Shown here: in pieces, positions 1-9,485 of the stretch
Numbering within the stretch: position 1 is the first letter of the stretch
Layout of the letters: each line of letters begins with the position of its first letter
From: Roseibium polysiphoniae
GTDB lineage: Bacteria > Pseudomonadota > Alphaproteobacteria > Rhizobiales > Stappiaceae
NCBI RefSeq assembly: GCF_014842925.1
Contig: NZ_JACYXJ010000003.1
Coordinates: 620,001-684,000, forward strand
Reading direction: 5' to 3'
Length of the DNA stretch: 64,000 nt
Notes under the pieces: generated by a model
Told to the model about the DNA's origin: nothing
What the model saw: the letters and a program-made list of their open reading frames with translations, nothing else
The model's database searches: none
Program-made: the position numbers and the translations under genes

Positions 1-1
1 T

Positions 2-838
2 CAAGGTGATATCGGCGGCCTTGTGATAGATCGTCGCCTCGGTCAGCTTGCCCGGAATGACCTGAATGTCCGCGCGCACGACTGCGTTGACCGCGCCGTA
101 GCGGCTAACGACATGATAGGTGTCGGAGTTCAGACGAATGATCTTGCCGGAGTGAACGTCGCTGGCAATCAGATTGCGTTCGCCGCGTTCGTTGAACTCC
201 ATGCCATAGATGTCGAAGGTGATCGGGCCTTCGGCCAAAGCCACATCGTCGCTCAAGGCTGCGTCCAGCTTGATGCCGCCAGCGTTCAAGATCACCATCT
301 TGGATTTTACATCGCGGCCCATGACGATGCGATTGGTTGCCGTTGCGTGGCCATAAGCGGTGTGAATGAGATAGGCGCCAGGATCGAGCCTGAATTCGGC
401 ATCGCCGCCCTGGGCCGTTGCCACCAATTCAAGACGCCCCTCGTCATTCGTCGTTTCGCTGTAGATGCGCCAGATCAAGCCGTCGTTTAGCGGCTCGCTG
501 TCGCGGGTCAGCTTTGACATCAGGTAGAGCGCGCCTTGCTCGGTCGCCGAGCCGCTGCCCGACAGACTGCGCGTGGAAGGCGCATAGGGCACGAGCGTAT
601 CTGAGAACAGTGGCTCAGGTGCTCGGTCCAGCAAATTCTCGATTGCCTCTTCCGGCTCCGTCACGACCGCGTTCGGGTCGGGTTTGGGAGCAGGGGGCAT
701 CGGATTCGCCTGGGCCACGGATTGCGCCGAGGCCAGGCCCACTGGTTGCGTTGCGAGCAAAAGAATTGCCAGAAGGCGGAAAACGATATGTGCCGGACTT
801 CTCACGCCGCTTAGCGAGCCTCTTGTGGTTTCAACCAT
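2..838 (-). CDS. secreted protein of unknown function (3' end cut by window)
   Basis: An open frame on the minus strand runs from an ATG at 838 off the left edge of the window without a stop, giving about 279 residues. The N-terminus has a short basic stretch, a hydrophobic core (IVFRLLAILLLA) and an ASAQ cleavage-like site, so export is likely. A proline-rich linker (PMPPAPKPDP) follows, and the remainder looks like a mostly beta, extracytoplasmic fold. I do not recognise a family. A GTG twelve codons in is an alternative start. It diverges from the nitroreductase gene, so both promoters lie in 839-1012. Confidence 0.6.
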   Translation of the reverse strand, partial: MVETTRGSLSGVRSPAHIVFRLLAILLLATQPVGLASAQSVAQANPMPPAPKPDPNAVVTEPEEAIENLLDRAPEPLFSDTLVPYAPSTRSLSGSGSATEQGALYLMSKLTRDSEPLNDGLIWRIYSETTNDEGRLELVATAQGGDAEFRLDPGAYLIHTAYGHATATNRIVMGRDVKSKMVILNAGGIKLDAALSDDVALAEGPITFDIYGMEFNERGERNLIASDVHSGKIIRLNSDTYHVVSRYGAVNAVVRADIQVIPGKLTEATIYHKAADITL

Positions 839-1012
839 CGTTCCGAATGAACGCAAATATCAGTAATAGCATGCCAGAGCCATACCCTGCACCCGTCTTG
901 TGTGCCGGAAAATCGGACAAATTCAAGTCATAACTGGAAAGTTGACAACTGCGGTCAATGAATTAGGTGAAAGGCACGTTGTTCTCAATTCCTCAAGACA
1001 GGCTGCTCCGCG

Positions 1013-1606
1013 ATGTCAACATATTCGCCCCGGCGCCAGGAAGCTCTTGACTTCCTGCTGACCCGTCGTTCGCACCCCTGTGTGACCATGACCGAGCCAG
1101 GGCCAGGCGAGAGCGATCTTCGCGATATTCTGACTGTGGCAGCTCGTGTGCCGGACCATGGCAAGCTCGCGCCATGGCGGTTCGTCATCTACCGCGAGGC
1201 CAAGCGCGAAATCATCGGGCGAAAGCTGCTGGAGATTTGCGAAGCGGAGAATGGTCCGCTCGATGAGGCGCGCAAGGAACAGGAACTTTCCCGCTTTAGC
1301 CGGGCGCCGCTTGTGATCGGTGTGATCAGCACTGCGGCGATCCACCCGAAGATCCCGGTCTGGGAACAGGAGCTTTCCGCTGGCGCGGTCTGCATGAACC
1401 TGGTGAGCGCAGCCAGTGCAGCGGGCTACGCTTCGCAATGGCTGAGCGAATGGTATTGCTTTCACGAGACGGCAGCCCGGTATCTGGGCTGCGGCGAAGA
1501 CGAGCGCTTCGCCGGTTTCATCCACATCGGTACCCCGACACAGGCGCCATTTGAGCGCCCCCGTCCGGATCTGGCCGATATCTGCACTGACTGGTCGGAG
1601 ACCTGA
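1013..1606 (+). CDS. nitroreductase family protein
   Basis: A 197-residue protein of the FMN-dependent nitroreductase family, about the usual length. The N-terminus has the typical LLTRRSHP segment that binds the FMN phosphate, then AARVPDHGKLAPWRFVI, the conserved region of the YdjA-like subgroup. Members reduce nitro compounds, quinones or enones with NAD(P)H; the true substrate cannot be read from sequence. The stop is 6 nt ahead of the next gene, a flavin reductase-like protein, so the two are probably co-transcribed and may form a redox pair. The Shine-Dalgarno sequence is weak, but the start gives the expected N-terminus. Confidence 0.85.
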   Translation: MSTYSPRRQEALDFLLTRRSHPCVTMTEPGPGESDLRDILTVAARVPDHGKLAPWRFVIYREAKREIIGRKLLEICEAENGPLDEARKEQELSRFSRAPLVIGVISTAAIHPKIPVWEQELSAGAVCMNLVSAASAAGYASQWLSEWYCFHETAARYLGCGEDERFAGFIHIGTPTQAPFERPRPDLADICTDWSET

Positions 1607-1612
1607 CGCCCA

Positions 1613-2215
1613 ATGTACTACGAAACATCCAAGAACGATCACGGCTTGCCCCACAATCCCTTCAAGGCAATCGTCGCGCCGCGTCCAATCGGCTGGATCT
1701 CCACGATCGACAAGGAAGGGCGTCCTAATCTGGCTCCCTACAGCTTTTTCAATGGCATCGGTGACACGCCGCCCATGGTCATGTTCGCATCGACCGGGTT
1801 CAAGGATTCCGCGGCCAATATCGCAGAGACCGACGAGTTCGTTTGCAACATGGCAAGTTATGACCTGCGTGATGCCATGAACATCTCCTCTGCGCCGCTG
1901 GAGCATGGGGTCTCCGAGTTTGAGCGCGCCGGTCTCGAGATGGCGCCGTCGAAACTGGTGAAAGCGCCGCGTGTTGCTGCGGCCTATACCGCTCTTGAGT
2001 GCAAGCACCTGAAGACGGTGCGCATGCAGGATCTGGAGGGCAATGACACCCAGTCGTGGGTGACCTTCGGCCAGGTCGTTGCGGTGCATATCGATGACAG
2101 CGTTTTGGTCGACGGTTTGCTGGACCTGACCAAGGTGCGTCCCTTGGCCCGTCTGGGATACAAGGACTACTCCGTTGTCGACGAGCTTTTTCAGATGAGC
2201 CGTCCGGCGGTCTAA
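1613..2215 (+). CDS. flavin reductase-like (split-barrel FMN-binding) protein
   Basis: A 200-residue protein of the flavin reductase/DIM6-NTAB split-barrel family. The N-terminal IVAPRPIGWISTID and the following NLAPYSFFN are the characteristic FMN-binding strands, and the length matches the family. Such proteins bind FMN and either supply reduced flavin to a partner or reduce small substrates. It starts 6 nt after the nitroreductase stop, and a clear rho-independent terminator follows, so the pair forms a two-gene operon. Confidence 0.85.
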   Translation: MYYETSKNDHGLPHNPFKAIVAPRPIGWISTIDKEGRPNLAPYSFFNGIGDTPPMVMFASTGFKDSAANIAETDEFVCNMASYDLRDAMNISSAPLEHGVSEFERAGLEMAPSKLVKAPRVAAAYTALECKHLKTVRMQDLEGNDTQSWVTFGQVVAVHIDDSVLVDGLLDLTKVRPLARLGYKDYSVVDELFQMSRPAV

Positions 2216-2245
2216 AGCGACGCGTTCTGCCTCGACAGAGAGGGA

Positions 2246-2278
2246 AAGGCCGGTGTGCTTGGCGCACCGGCCTTTTTT
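2246..2278 (+). terminator. rho-independent terminator
   Basis: An inverted repeat AAGGCCGGTG / CACCGGCCTT is followed by a T run. It lies 30 nt after the flavin reductase stop and ends the two-gene operon. Confidence 0.9.
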
Positions 2279-2441
2279 AATTTTCGCTTTTCCAGGCCTC
2301 GGGTGAGACTTGCTGCCGCCCGATTTGTCCGGTTGCCGCTTGCTCATGACATTACCCGCAAATCCACCGCGTTAAGGTTTTGTTAACCTTCTGAGCGCGA
2401 AATTAAGGAAATGGTAAACTTTTCATCGGGGAGATTGGTTC

Positions 2442-3464
2442 ATGCTCATAGCTGACACTGCCTCGATCGCGTCTCGGATCGAGCAAGCATTTCAATCAGC
2501 AAGCACCTCTACAGGTACGTCCTTCGACTATCTGGTGAAGACAGCTGCCCGCGAATCGTCGTTCAATCCAACAGCCAAAGCCGCGACCTCCAGCGCCACC
2601 GGGCTCTTTCAATTCATTGAATCCACCTGGCTGGAAACAATGAAAGAGGCCGGGCCAAAACATGGCCTGGAAAAATATTCGGACCAGATCCAGCGCACCG
2701 GCAGCGGCAAATACCGGGTATCTGATCCGGCGGTGCGTCAGGAAATCCTCGACCTTCGCAAGGACCCGGATATCGCATCGGTGATGGCCGGTGCGCTCAC
2801 TCAGAAAAACGCTGCGCACCTCAGTCGCAAACTCGGACGCCAGCCGAGCGAAGGCGAACTCTACATGGCGCACTTCCTGGGAGCTGGCGGTGCCAACCGT
2901 TTGATCCGTGCGTCCGAGGATAGTGCCGAGATGCGGGCGGACAAATTGTTTCCGTCCCAGGCGCGGGCAAACAAGTCGATTTTCTATCACTCGAACGGTG
3001 AGGCTCGAACCACTTCGGAGGTTTATGACGTCATCACGAGCAAGCACAGCAATGTCACGATGATTGCGAGTGCCGTGCAGTCCGGTGGCGGTGCGCCTTC
3101 GCTGAACGATGTTGCGGCCTTGCCGAACCAGAAGCCCGGGGCGGGGGGGGATGGTCTTGAGGGCGGAGAGGATCTTGCGACGCAGCGCGTGGTGAACGCC
3201 TTCCGTGCCACGGAAACGGCTGATCCTTTCGAAGCCTTGTTCCGAACGGGCAACACTTTCGACGAAAAGCCTCTCGGATCCAGGTTCTCCTCTGCCTTTA
3301 CCGCGGTTGAACAGGCCAGCGCGTTCTCAGCGCTCGGTGCGTCAGATGCCAAGGTTGCGGCTCAGCAATTTGCCTCGTTGGGTTATGAGGGGCCTTTGGA
3401 CCTGACACGTTTTCTGTCCTACCGGGAAGACCGGGAACAAAACGACCTTCTTCCGCCGGCTTGA
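2442..3464 (+). CDS. lytic transglycosylase (SLT domain) protein
   Basis: A 340-residue protein. Residues about 25-170 match the SLT lysozyme-like domain: the catalytic glutamate is probably E38 in AARESSFNP, followed by SSATGLFQFIESTW, the conserved substrate-binding segment. Such enzymes cleave the MurNAc-GlcNAc bond of peptidoglycan. There is no obvious N-terminal signal peptide, and the last 150 residues look disordered and unrelated to the SLT fold. Similar proteins in rhizobia are associated with flagellum or secretion machinery. A GGGGAG ribosome site precedes the ATG. The next gene, a DUF2336 protein, is 111 nt downstream beyond an inverted repeat. Confidence 0.8.
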   Translation: MLIADTASIASRIEQAFQSASTSTGTSFDYLVKTAARESSFNPTAKAATSSATGLFQFIESTWLETMKEAGPKHGLEKYSDQIQRTGSGKYRVSDPAVRQEILDLRKDPDIASVMAGALTQKNAAHLSRKLGRQPSEGELYMAHFLGAGGANRLIRASEDSAEMRADKLFPSQARANKSIFYHSNGEARTTSEVYDVITSKHSNVTMIASAVQSGGGAPSLNDVAALPNQKPGAGGDGLEGGEDLATQRVVNAFRATETADPFEALFRTGNTFDEKPLGSRFSSAFTAVEQASAFSALGASDAKVAAQQFASLGYEGPLDLTRFLSYREDREQNDLLPPA

Positions 3465-3522
3465 AGGCGCCGGCAATAGGCAGCCTCTAGTTTCCTCGTC
3501 ATTTTTATGGTGAACCGAACGT

Positions 3523-3557
3523 TAAGTCTTTGATGCCAGCATGGGATCAAAGACTTA
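3523..3557. promoter_or_regulatory. perfect 12-bp inverted repeat upstream of DUF2336 gene
   Basis: TAAGTCTTTGAT at 3523-3534 is exactly repeated inverted as ATCAAAGACTTA at 3546-3557, with an 11-nt spacer. It ends 18 nt before the DUF2336 start and no T run follows, so it looks more like an operator or 5' UTR hairpin than a terminator. Confidence 0.5.
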
Positions 3558-3575
3558 GGGCTGTAGTGCGTCATC

Positions 3576-4730
3576 ATGATCATTCACGATTTTCTAAACT
3601 GGGTTGAGACTGCGCCGGATGGACCGCGAGCGGAGGCTGCGGGCGCACTTGCGCGCGCCTGGCTTTACTCCGAATTGGATGATGACAGCCGCAAGGGCGC
3701 ATCTGCGGCGCTGACTGTTCTGCTCGACGATCCTTGTGTCGATGTGCGCATGGCAATTGCGCACAATCTGTGTCGCAGTTCAGATGCCCCTCGGCATATC
3801 CTTCTGTCGCTGGCTGAAGACCGGCAGGAGGTTGCAAGCATCGTTCTGGAGACGTCACCGCTCTTTTCCGATGTTGATCTGATCGATGTCCTGGCGAACC
3901 CACAGGAAGACCTGCAGCGGGTTGTCGCGAGCCGTCGGGAACTGTCGGCCGCAGTGTCTGCTGCGATCGCGGAGATCGGTGCTGAATCCGCTTGCCGGGC
4001 GCTGTTGTCAAACAACTCGGCGAACATTGTGCCAACCAGCCTATTGCGGCTCGCTGAGCGGTTCGAGGACGTCGCGGATCTGCGCGAAGCCTTGCTCAAG
4101 CGTCCAGACCTGCCGATGCATATGCGTCATGCGCTCCTGCTTCGTCATGCCAGATCCATCGGAGAGACTGCGCGTGCGGCCGGCGAGCGGGATCAAAACG
4201 ACGACGAAAATCTGTTGGCGGACGCCTCAGACAAGATCGCCCTTCGCTTGGTTCATGGCGCGTCACATGCCGAGCTGCTCGAGATGTCAGAGTACCTGCG
4301 CGCCAGCGGGCATTTGAATACGCGGCTGATGCTGCGGGCTGTCTGCTGTGGCCGGTTCAGGTTCTTTGCAACCGCTCTCGGGCTCTTGTCGGGGGTTCCG
4401 GAAGAACGGATTTTCCGGGCGCTCATTGCCGCGCGTCCGTCCGCTTTGCGGGCGGTGATGCGGAAAGCCGGACTGCCGATGCGCTCTCACCAGGCGTTTC
4501 TGTTGGCGATTGACATGGCAAGGGAAGGGGGCGCCGATCTCACGGCCGATCTTCCGCTTGATCTTGCTCGGATGTTGACGGAATGCCTGCTTGGCGAACT
4601 GCAGGATGAGGCGCTGGGCGCCGACGGCGATATCCTCGCCTTCCTGAGGCGGTTCGCGCTTGAAGTCGCGCGTCTTGAAGCTCGGGCCTATATTCACGGC
4701 ACGGCACAAAGAGCACTCAGCGCAGCCTAG
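3576..4730 (+). CDS. DUF2336 domain protein
   Basis: A 384-residue, leucine/alanine-rich helical protein typical of the alphaproteobacterial DUF2336 family. HEAT-like helical repeats are visible, for example ASAALTVLLDDPCVDVRMAI, then LLSLAEDRQEVASIVLETS. No catalytic motif is apparent; the fold suggests protein-protein interaction. Its stop faces the Hpt gene on the other strand 43 nt away. No clear Shine-Dalgarno precedes the ATG, so the start is moderately certain. Confidence 0.75.
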   Translation: MIIHDFLNWVETAPDGPRAEAAGALARAWLYSELDDDSRKGASAALTVLLDDPCVDVRMAIAHNLCRSSDAPRHILLSLAEDRQEVASIVLETSPLFSDVDLIDVLANPQEDLQRVVASRRELSAAVSAAIAEIGAESACRALLSNNSANIVPTSLLRLAERFEDVADLREALLKRPDLPMHMRHALLLRHARSIGETARAAGERDQNDDENLLADASDKIALRLVHGASHAELLEMSEYLRASGHLNTRLMLRAVCCGRFRFFATALGLLSGVPEERIFRALIAARPSALRAVMRKAGLPMRSHQAFLLAIDMAREGGADLTADLPLDLARMLTECLLGELQDEALGADGDILAFLRRFALEVARLEARAYIHGTAQRALSAA

Positions 4731-4773
4731 ACCGCAACTTGGCCAGGAGCCCGCCAACTGCAGCGGGCGTCAG

Positions 4774-5286
4774 CTATTTCTTGAGTTGTGCGAGGTAGTC
4801 TTCAGTGACTTCGGTCAGCCGGTCGAGCAGCGCCGATCCCGTCTCGTTCTGATCGTCTTTTGCGCCTTCGGCCACCATCGCACGGATCGCCACGACATAT
4901 TGCTCGACGAGAGGCAGCGGCAGGGCGGAGGGCGATGGCACTGTTTCAATCAAACGGCAGAAGCTGGCTGCGACGGAGCCGACCAGCGGATAGCCCAACG
5001 TTAGTGCCTGACCCTTGATGTTGTGAGCGGACTGATAAAGCGTGTCGAGGTTTTCGGCGGTCAGTCCTTCGCTCTGAACCACATCCCAAGCGGCCATAAG
5101 TTCAGCTGCTTCATTGGACATCCAGCCGCCGAAGTTTTGGGAGAGGCGTTCCAGCGCGATTTCTGCCGCTTTGACCGGATCGAACTTGGCTGCCTCGCGC
5201 TTGTTCATGATGCGAACCTTCTTGCGCAGGTCACTGGGAGGCGTGACAAGTTCATATTCCTCGCCCTCAAACAAATCGGCAGACAT
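4774..5286 (-). CDS. Hpt-domain phosphotransfer protein
   Basis: A 170-residue cytoplasmic protein with a histidine phosphotransfer domain in its C-terminal half. The probable phospho-accepting histidine is H88 within SAHNIKGQALTLGY, the classic Hpt motif followed by a conserved glycine and lysine. There is no kinase or receiver domain attached, so it would relay phosphate between separate two-component proteins. It stands alone on the minus strand, convergent with the DUF2336 gene. Partners cannot be named from the window. Confidence 0.85.
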   Translation of the reverse strand: MSADLFEGEEYELVTPPSDLRKKVRIMNKREAAKFDPVKAAEIALERLSQNFGGWMSNEAAELMAAWDVVQSEGLTAENLDTLYQSAHNIKGQALTLGYPLVGSVAASFCRLIETVPSPSALPLPLVEQYVVAIRAMVAEGAKDDQNETGSALLDRLTEVTEDYLAQLKK

Positions 5287-5440
5287 CTCGAATTCCTCAT
5301 ACCGTTCCCGGAGCGTTCATGGAGAAATTGAACATCTGCTCGACGCGCCGACGACGCTTTTCCCCACGACAAGTTGAAGCATTATTGCGCGCGGAGCTTA
5401 ACAGGGGCTTGTCAGTGAGAATTTGGTAAGGACAAAATTC

Positions 5441-6241
5441 TCAATAGCGGAACATCTCAGCAAGAATGCGTTCGTCCCATCCGTGATCGGAGTCGAACAT
5501 CATCAAACCTTCGACTTCGCTGTCCTCGTGAACCGTGACCTTTGCGACATTTCTGATCTCGGTATGATCGGCGGCGGCACTGACTGGTCGCTTCAGCGAA
5601 TCAAGGACTTCTATGTCGACCTTTGCGCGGTTCGGTAGGAGGGCGCCGCGCCACCTGCGGGGGCGAAATGCACTGATCGGGGTCAGAGCAAGAAGCGACG
5701 CCGAGATCGGCAGAATCGGCCCATGGGCAGACAGGTTATAGGCTGTGCTGCCTGCAGGCGTGGCCACCAGACAGCCATCGCAGATCAGCTCCTCCAGGCG
5801 AACGCGGTCATCGACCGAAATCTTCAGACGCGCAGCCTGGGATGTCTGCCGTATGAGGGAAACTTCATTGATCGCACGGGCAACGTGGCTGTATCCAGCG
5901 TGGTCAACCACCTCCATGCGCAGAGGATGGATCGTGGTGATGTCGGCGCTTTGAAGGCGCTCGCGCAGGTCCTCTTCACGGTATTCGTTCATCAGGAAGC
6001 CGACCGATCCCCGGTTCATGCCGTAAATCGGTTTTCCCGTTCCCATGAAGGCGTGGAGGGTTTGCAGCATGAGGCCGTCGCCGCCGAGCGCGATAATGAC
6101 GTCGGCCTCTTTGGTACGGGCATTGCCATATAGCGCGGAAAGCTTTTGCAGGGCTTCTTGCGCTTCTTCCGTTTCACTGGCCAGAAAAGCGAGCTTGTCA
6201 CATTTTATCGCTCTTTTTACTTCTGCCTCGAGCTGGCTCAT
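5441..6241 (-). CDS. nadK: NAD kinase
   Basis: A 266-residue ATP-dependent NAD kinase, the enzyme that phosphorylates NAD to NADP in the cytoplasm. The GGDG motif with the catalytic aspartate D55 is present ([12 protein letters not shown]), as are the [10 protein letters not shown] and [18 protein letters not shown] segments that bind NAD. Length and architecture match short alphaproteobacterial NadK proteins. It is a single gene, with 150 bp separating it from the Hpt gene downstream. Confidence 0.95.
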   Translation of the reverse strand: MSQLEAEVKRAIKCDKLAFLASETEEAQEALQKLSALYGNARTKEADVIIALGGDGLMLQTLHAFMGTGKPIYGMNRGSVGFLMNEYREEDLRERLQSADITTIHPLRMEVVDHAGYSHVARAINEVSLIRQTSQAARLKISVDDRVRLEELICDGCLVATPAGSTAYNLSAHGPILPISASLLALTPISAFRPRRWRGALLPNRAKVDIEVLDSLKRPVSAAADHTEIRNVAKVTVHEDSEVEGLMMFDSDHGWDERILAEMFRY

Positions 6242-6396
6242 TGCATTCCCCGGTTGGTGGACCCGAACAGATGTTCAAAGGCCTCTTAGCGGCTAATAAA
6301 CAGCACGAAGCCCTTGAAAGCCAACGCCGATTTTAGGCAAAGCTGTGCTGTGGCCCATTTTTGGCCCACGGGCCATGATCTGCGACCTCTCAAGGG

Positions 6397-7287
6397 TCAG
6401 AAAATATGTGCTGCTCGGGCATCAACTGCCACATTCAGGAAACTCTGTATCAGCCGCAATTCGCGCTTGTCAGCGGACAGGGCAATGCAGTCCCGGTATT
6501 GCTCGGACATTTCCTTGATTGGTATCGCGACGAGTTTTTCCGACGGGTAAAGACTGTTTTCCAGCAAGATGCCAAGTCCGAGACCATGGAGGATGGCTTC
6601 CTTGACCATCGGAAAGGTCGTTGTCTTGATGATCCGCGGGAACTCAAAGCCGAATTCGCTGATCTTGGCGCGCACCACTTTCTGGGTGAGTGATCCGTCT
6701 TCCGGCAGGATCAATGTGTCTGCCTGGAGATCGGCTAGTGAAAGACTTTTTCTCCCGGCCAGCCGGTGATCAGCGGGCATGTGCGCCATATAGGTCGTCC
6801 GGCGCAGCTCCTGGGTAAAGAGCGCGTCGCTTTCCTCCGGTTCCGTGACGATCGCTATATCGACATGGCGGTCCGCAACAAGCCCCATCGCTGTGGTCCA
6901 GTTGTAAAGTGTGAAGTCGATCTGCACCTTTGGGAACAATTCTCCATAGCGCGAAATGATCGGCATTGCCGGGCGTGGAGCATTCGCGATGATCCGGATG
7001 TGCCCGTCTGTCAGTGCGCTGTAATCATTCACCTTCTCCGTCACCAGCTGATCCAGTGTTGCCAGCCGATCCGTGATTCGAAAGAGCTCGCTGCCGGCAC
7101 GGGTCATCTCGAGACCGTCGCGTCTGCGGACGAAAAGCTGCGTCCCCATGCGCTTTTCCAGGTTGGCGACGTGCTGGGTGATTGAGGACTGGGTGACGGA
7201 CAGAACGCTTGCGGCTCCGGAAAAGCTCCTTTCGCGGGCAACATAGGTGAAGGCAGTGATTTGGTAGGGGCTTGGACGGTTGTTCAT
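6397..7287 (-). CDS. LysR-family transcriptional regulator
   Basis: About 296 residues. The N-terminal winged helix-turn-helix (FSGAASVLSVTQSSITQHVANLEKRMG) and the C-terminal periplasmic-binding-like effector domain are both complete. I chose the ATG at 7287 because an upstream ATG at 7329 would place the start inside the palindrome that probably serves as operator. The gene diverges from the Ugp-type importer operon and is probably its regulator. The effector is unknown; a substrate or product of the importer/phosphodiesterase pathway is the obvious candidate. Confidence 0.9.
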   Translation of the reverse strand: MNNRPSPYQITAFTYVARERSFSGAASVLSVTQSSITQHVANLEKRMGTQLFVRRRDGLEMTRAGSELFRITDRLATLDQLVTEKVNDYSALTDGHIRIIANAPRPAMPIISRYGELFPKVQIDFTLYNWTTAMGLVADRHVDIAIVTEPEESDALFTQELRRTTYMAHMPADHRLAGRKSLSLADLQADTLILPEDGSLTQKVVRAKISEFGFEFPRIIKTTTFPMVKEAILHGLGLGILLENSLYPSEKLVAIPIKEMSEQYRDCIALSADKRELRLIQSFLNVAVDARAAHIF

Positions 7288-7327
7288 GACAGTTCCATGT
7301 TGAACTTCATGAGAAACTCTATCCGTC

Positions 7328-7342
7328 ATTAGCGACGCTAAT
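7328..7342. promoter_or_regulatory. LysR-type operator palindrome
   Basis: ATTAGCG-A-CGCTAAT is a perfect 15-nt palindrome fitting the LysR T-N11-A consensus. It lies between the divergent LysR gene and the importer operon, 66 nt before the ATPase start. Confidence 0.6.
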
Positions 7343-7407
7343 ATTACGTCACAGGCAATTCAATTGAGCTGCATATGGTGCCGCCCGAAAGAAAAGGGAA
7401 TGGTGTC

Positions 7408-8565
7408 ATGTCTGCGATCAAATTGCGCTCTATCGGCAAGTCTTACGGCACGACCTCGGTTCTTCAGCGGATCGATCTCGACATTCGTTCGGGGGAATTT
7501 CTGACACTTGTCGGTCCTTCGGGGTGCGGAAAGTCGACGCTGCTGAGGATCCTTGCTGGTCTTGAGGTGCCGAGCTCCGGTGAAGTCGAGATCGGGGGCA
7601 TGCCTGTTACTGACGTCCGTCCAGCGAACCGGAATCTGGCGATGGTGTTTCAGTCCTATGCGCTCTACCCGCATCTGACGATCGCCCAGAACATGATGAC
7701 ACCGCTTCGTCTGCGCGATCTGTCGACAGCCGAGCGGTTGCCTTTTGTCGGGCCAATGCTGGGACGCGTGAAGTATCAGCAGATTCAGCAGCAGGTGCAG
7801 GAGACGGCCAAAGTTCTAAGGATTGAAGCGCTTCTAGACCGCAAACCGGGTCAGTTGTCGGGCGGTCAACGGCAGCGTGCAGCTCTTGGGCGTGCGATGG
7901 TGCGCAAGCCAGTCGCCTTTTTGATGGATGAGCCGCTGTCCAACCTGGATGCAGCGCTGCGCATTCACATGCGCTCCGAGCTTGCGGAGCTCCACCGGTC
8001 ACTTCAAGCCACCTTCGTTTATGTGACCCACGATCAGGCGGAGGCGCTGACCATGTCTGACCGCATGGCGGTGATGATGGATGGCAACATCCTGCAGCTC
8101 GGCGCACCGGATGAGGTTTACAACGATCCGCAAGACATTCGTGTTGCCGAGTTCGTCGGCGCGCCAAAAATCAATCTGCTCGCAGGCAACCTGGACAGTG
8201 ATGGCCACGCGCGCTGCGGCGAGGTTGTCCTATCAAGGGTGACCGCGTCGCGAGCCTCCGAAAAGGTAAGCATTGGCTTGCGGCCTGAGCATCTGGCGCT
8301 TTGCGCCGCGAGTGAGCCCGGATGCCTGTCAGGCCGGGTCGTTCACAAGGAAAACCTTGGCGCTGATATCTACCTGCACGTGGCCATTGATGACGGGCTT
8401 CATCGCATGGTGGTGCGGACCACGCCGCAGGAAGGCGTCTCCGTTTCGCTGGGATCGGATGTCTCTTTCCATCGTCTGCACGGCCAGGCGATGGTCTTCG
8501 GCGCGGATGGAAAACGCATTCAGCTGGCCGACGCCATGTCATCCCAGGTGCCGGAGGTCGCATGA
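7408..8565 (+). CDS. ABC importer ATPase, UgpC/MalK type
   Basis: A 385-residue ATP-binding subunit. Walker A is GPSGCGKSTLLR, the signature is LSGGQRQRAALGRAM, and Walker B is FLMDEPLSNLDA. A C-terminal TOBE region of about 120 residues is typical of MalK/UgpC proteins, where it can take part in regulation. The ATG at 7408 is chosen because AAGGGA lies 8 nt upstream; an upstream in-frame ATG lacks a ribosome site. The stop overlaps the first permease gene by 4 nt. It powers the importer encoded by the next three genes. Confidence 0.92.
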   Translation: MSAIKLRSIGKSYGTTSVLQRIDLDIRSGEFLTLVGPSGCGKSTLLRILAGLEVPSSGEVEIGGMPVTDVRPANRNLAMVFQSYALYPHLTIAQNMMTPLRLRDLSTAERLPFVGPMLGRVKYQQIQQQVQETAKVLRIEALLDRKPGQLSGGQRQRAALGRAMVRKPVAFLMDEPLSNLDAALRIHMRSELAELHRSLQATFVYVTHDQAEALTMSDRMAVMMDGNILQLGAPDEVYNDPQDIRVAEFVGAPKINLLAGNLDSDGHARCGEVVLSRVTASRASEKVSIGLRPEHLALCAASEPGCLSGRVVHKENLGADIYLHVAIDDGLHRMVVRTTPQEGVSVSLGSDVSFHRLHGQAMVFGADGKRIQLADAMSSQVPEVA

Positions 8566-9485
8566 TGCCCCGCTCCAACGCGCATATGTGGTTCGTCGGA
8601 CCTGCGCTTATCTTGATGTTCGTCATTCTGCTGCTGCCGATCGGCATGGCCGGGGTCTTGAGCCTGACGGACTATAGTCTCGGCAACGCCGGTGCCTCCT
8701 GGGTCGGGCTGGACAACTACGAGAAGATCTTCACGCGCTCGACCTATGCAAAGATGTTCGGCGCGACGTTCCGATATGTCTTTGTTGTGGTGCCTCTCTC
8801 GGTTGGTCTGGGGCTTGGTGCTGCTCTGCTCATCCATTCCACCAAGCGCTTCGGTGATCTCTACAAGACGATCTACTTTCTACCGGTCATGGCTGCGTTG
8901 ATCGCGATGGCGATCGTGTGGGAGTTCGCGCTTCATCCAACCATCGGTCTGGTGAATTCTACGCTTGAGCAGGGCTGCGGCACGTTTCTGGAAAGTTGGG
9001 GCTGGTTCGCGCAAGGGTGTGAGCGCGGCTTCCCACTTTGGCTGACGGACCGCAAATATGCGATCTGGGTGGTCTCCTTCATCGGCGTCTGGCAGGGCTT
9101 CGGCTTCAATATGGTGCTCTACCTCGCCGGCCTTACGTCGGTGCCACGCGAACTCTATCAAGCGGCCGAAATGGATGGAGCGAAGTCCAGTTGGGACCGG
9201 TTCCGCCTTGTCACCTGGCCCATGCTTGGCCCGACGACGGTCTTCGTCGTGACCATTTCCTTCATCCGCTCGTTTCAGGTCTTCGACACAGTCGAGGCCT
9301 TCTATCCACAGGGCGGCGGACCGTCGAAGTCGGTCTACGTCATGATGTTCGCCATCTACGAGAAGGCCATCCAGCAGAATCTCATGGGAATCGGTGCCGC
9401 CATAACGGTCGTCTTCCTCGCCTTCGTCATGATCCTCACCATCATCCAGAGATGGCTGGTGGAAAGAAAGGTTCACTACACATGA
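8562..9485 (+). CDS. ABC importer permease, UgpA-like
   Basis: A 307-residue inner-membrane permease of the carbohydrate uptake (CUT1) class, with six hydrophobic segments starting at residues 10-30. The EAA loop is seen as ELYQAAEMDGAKSSWDRFRLVTWP, where it contacts the ATPase. An ATGA overlap joins it to the genes on both sides, indicating tight translational coupling. It pairs with the UgpE-like permease downstream to form the membrane channel. Substrate is inferred only from context. Confidence 0.9.
   Translation: MMPRSNAHMWFVGPALILMFVILLLPIGMAGVLSLTDYSLGNAGASWVGLDNYEKIFTRSTYAKMFGATFRYVFVVVPLSVGLGLGAALLIHSTKRFGDLYKTIYFLPVMAALIAMAIVWEFALHPTIGLVNSTLEQGCGTFLESWGWFAQGCERGFPLWLTDRKYAIWVVSFIGVWQGFGFNMVLYLAGLTSVPRELYQAAEMDGAKSSWDRFRLVTWPMLGPTTVFVVTISFIRSFQVFDTVEAFYPQGGGPSKSVYVMMFAIYEKAIQQNLMGIGAAITVVFLAFVMILTIIQRWLVERKVHYT

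Noticed and set aside
1016-2347. Long 443-codon minus-strand open frame across the nitroreductase and flavin reductase genes
   Set aside because: It is antisense to two recognisable genes and its protein has no family features; high GC third positions create such frames.
5284-5308. GGAAC on the minus strand before the Hpt gene
   Set aside because: Seventeen nt downstream lies the start codon itself, not a GTT -10 element.
9038-9481. In-frame upstream extension of the UgpE-like permease gene
   Set aside because: It lies inside the preceding permease gene and encodes unrelated residues; the ATGA overlap marks the real start at 9482.
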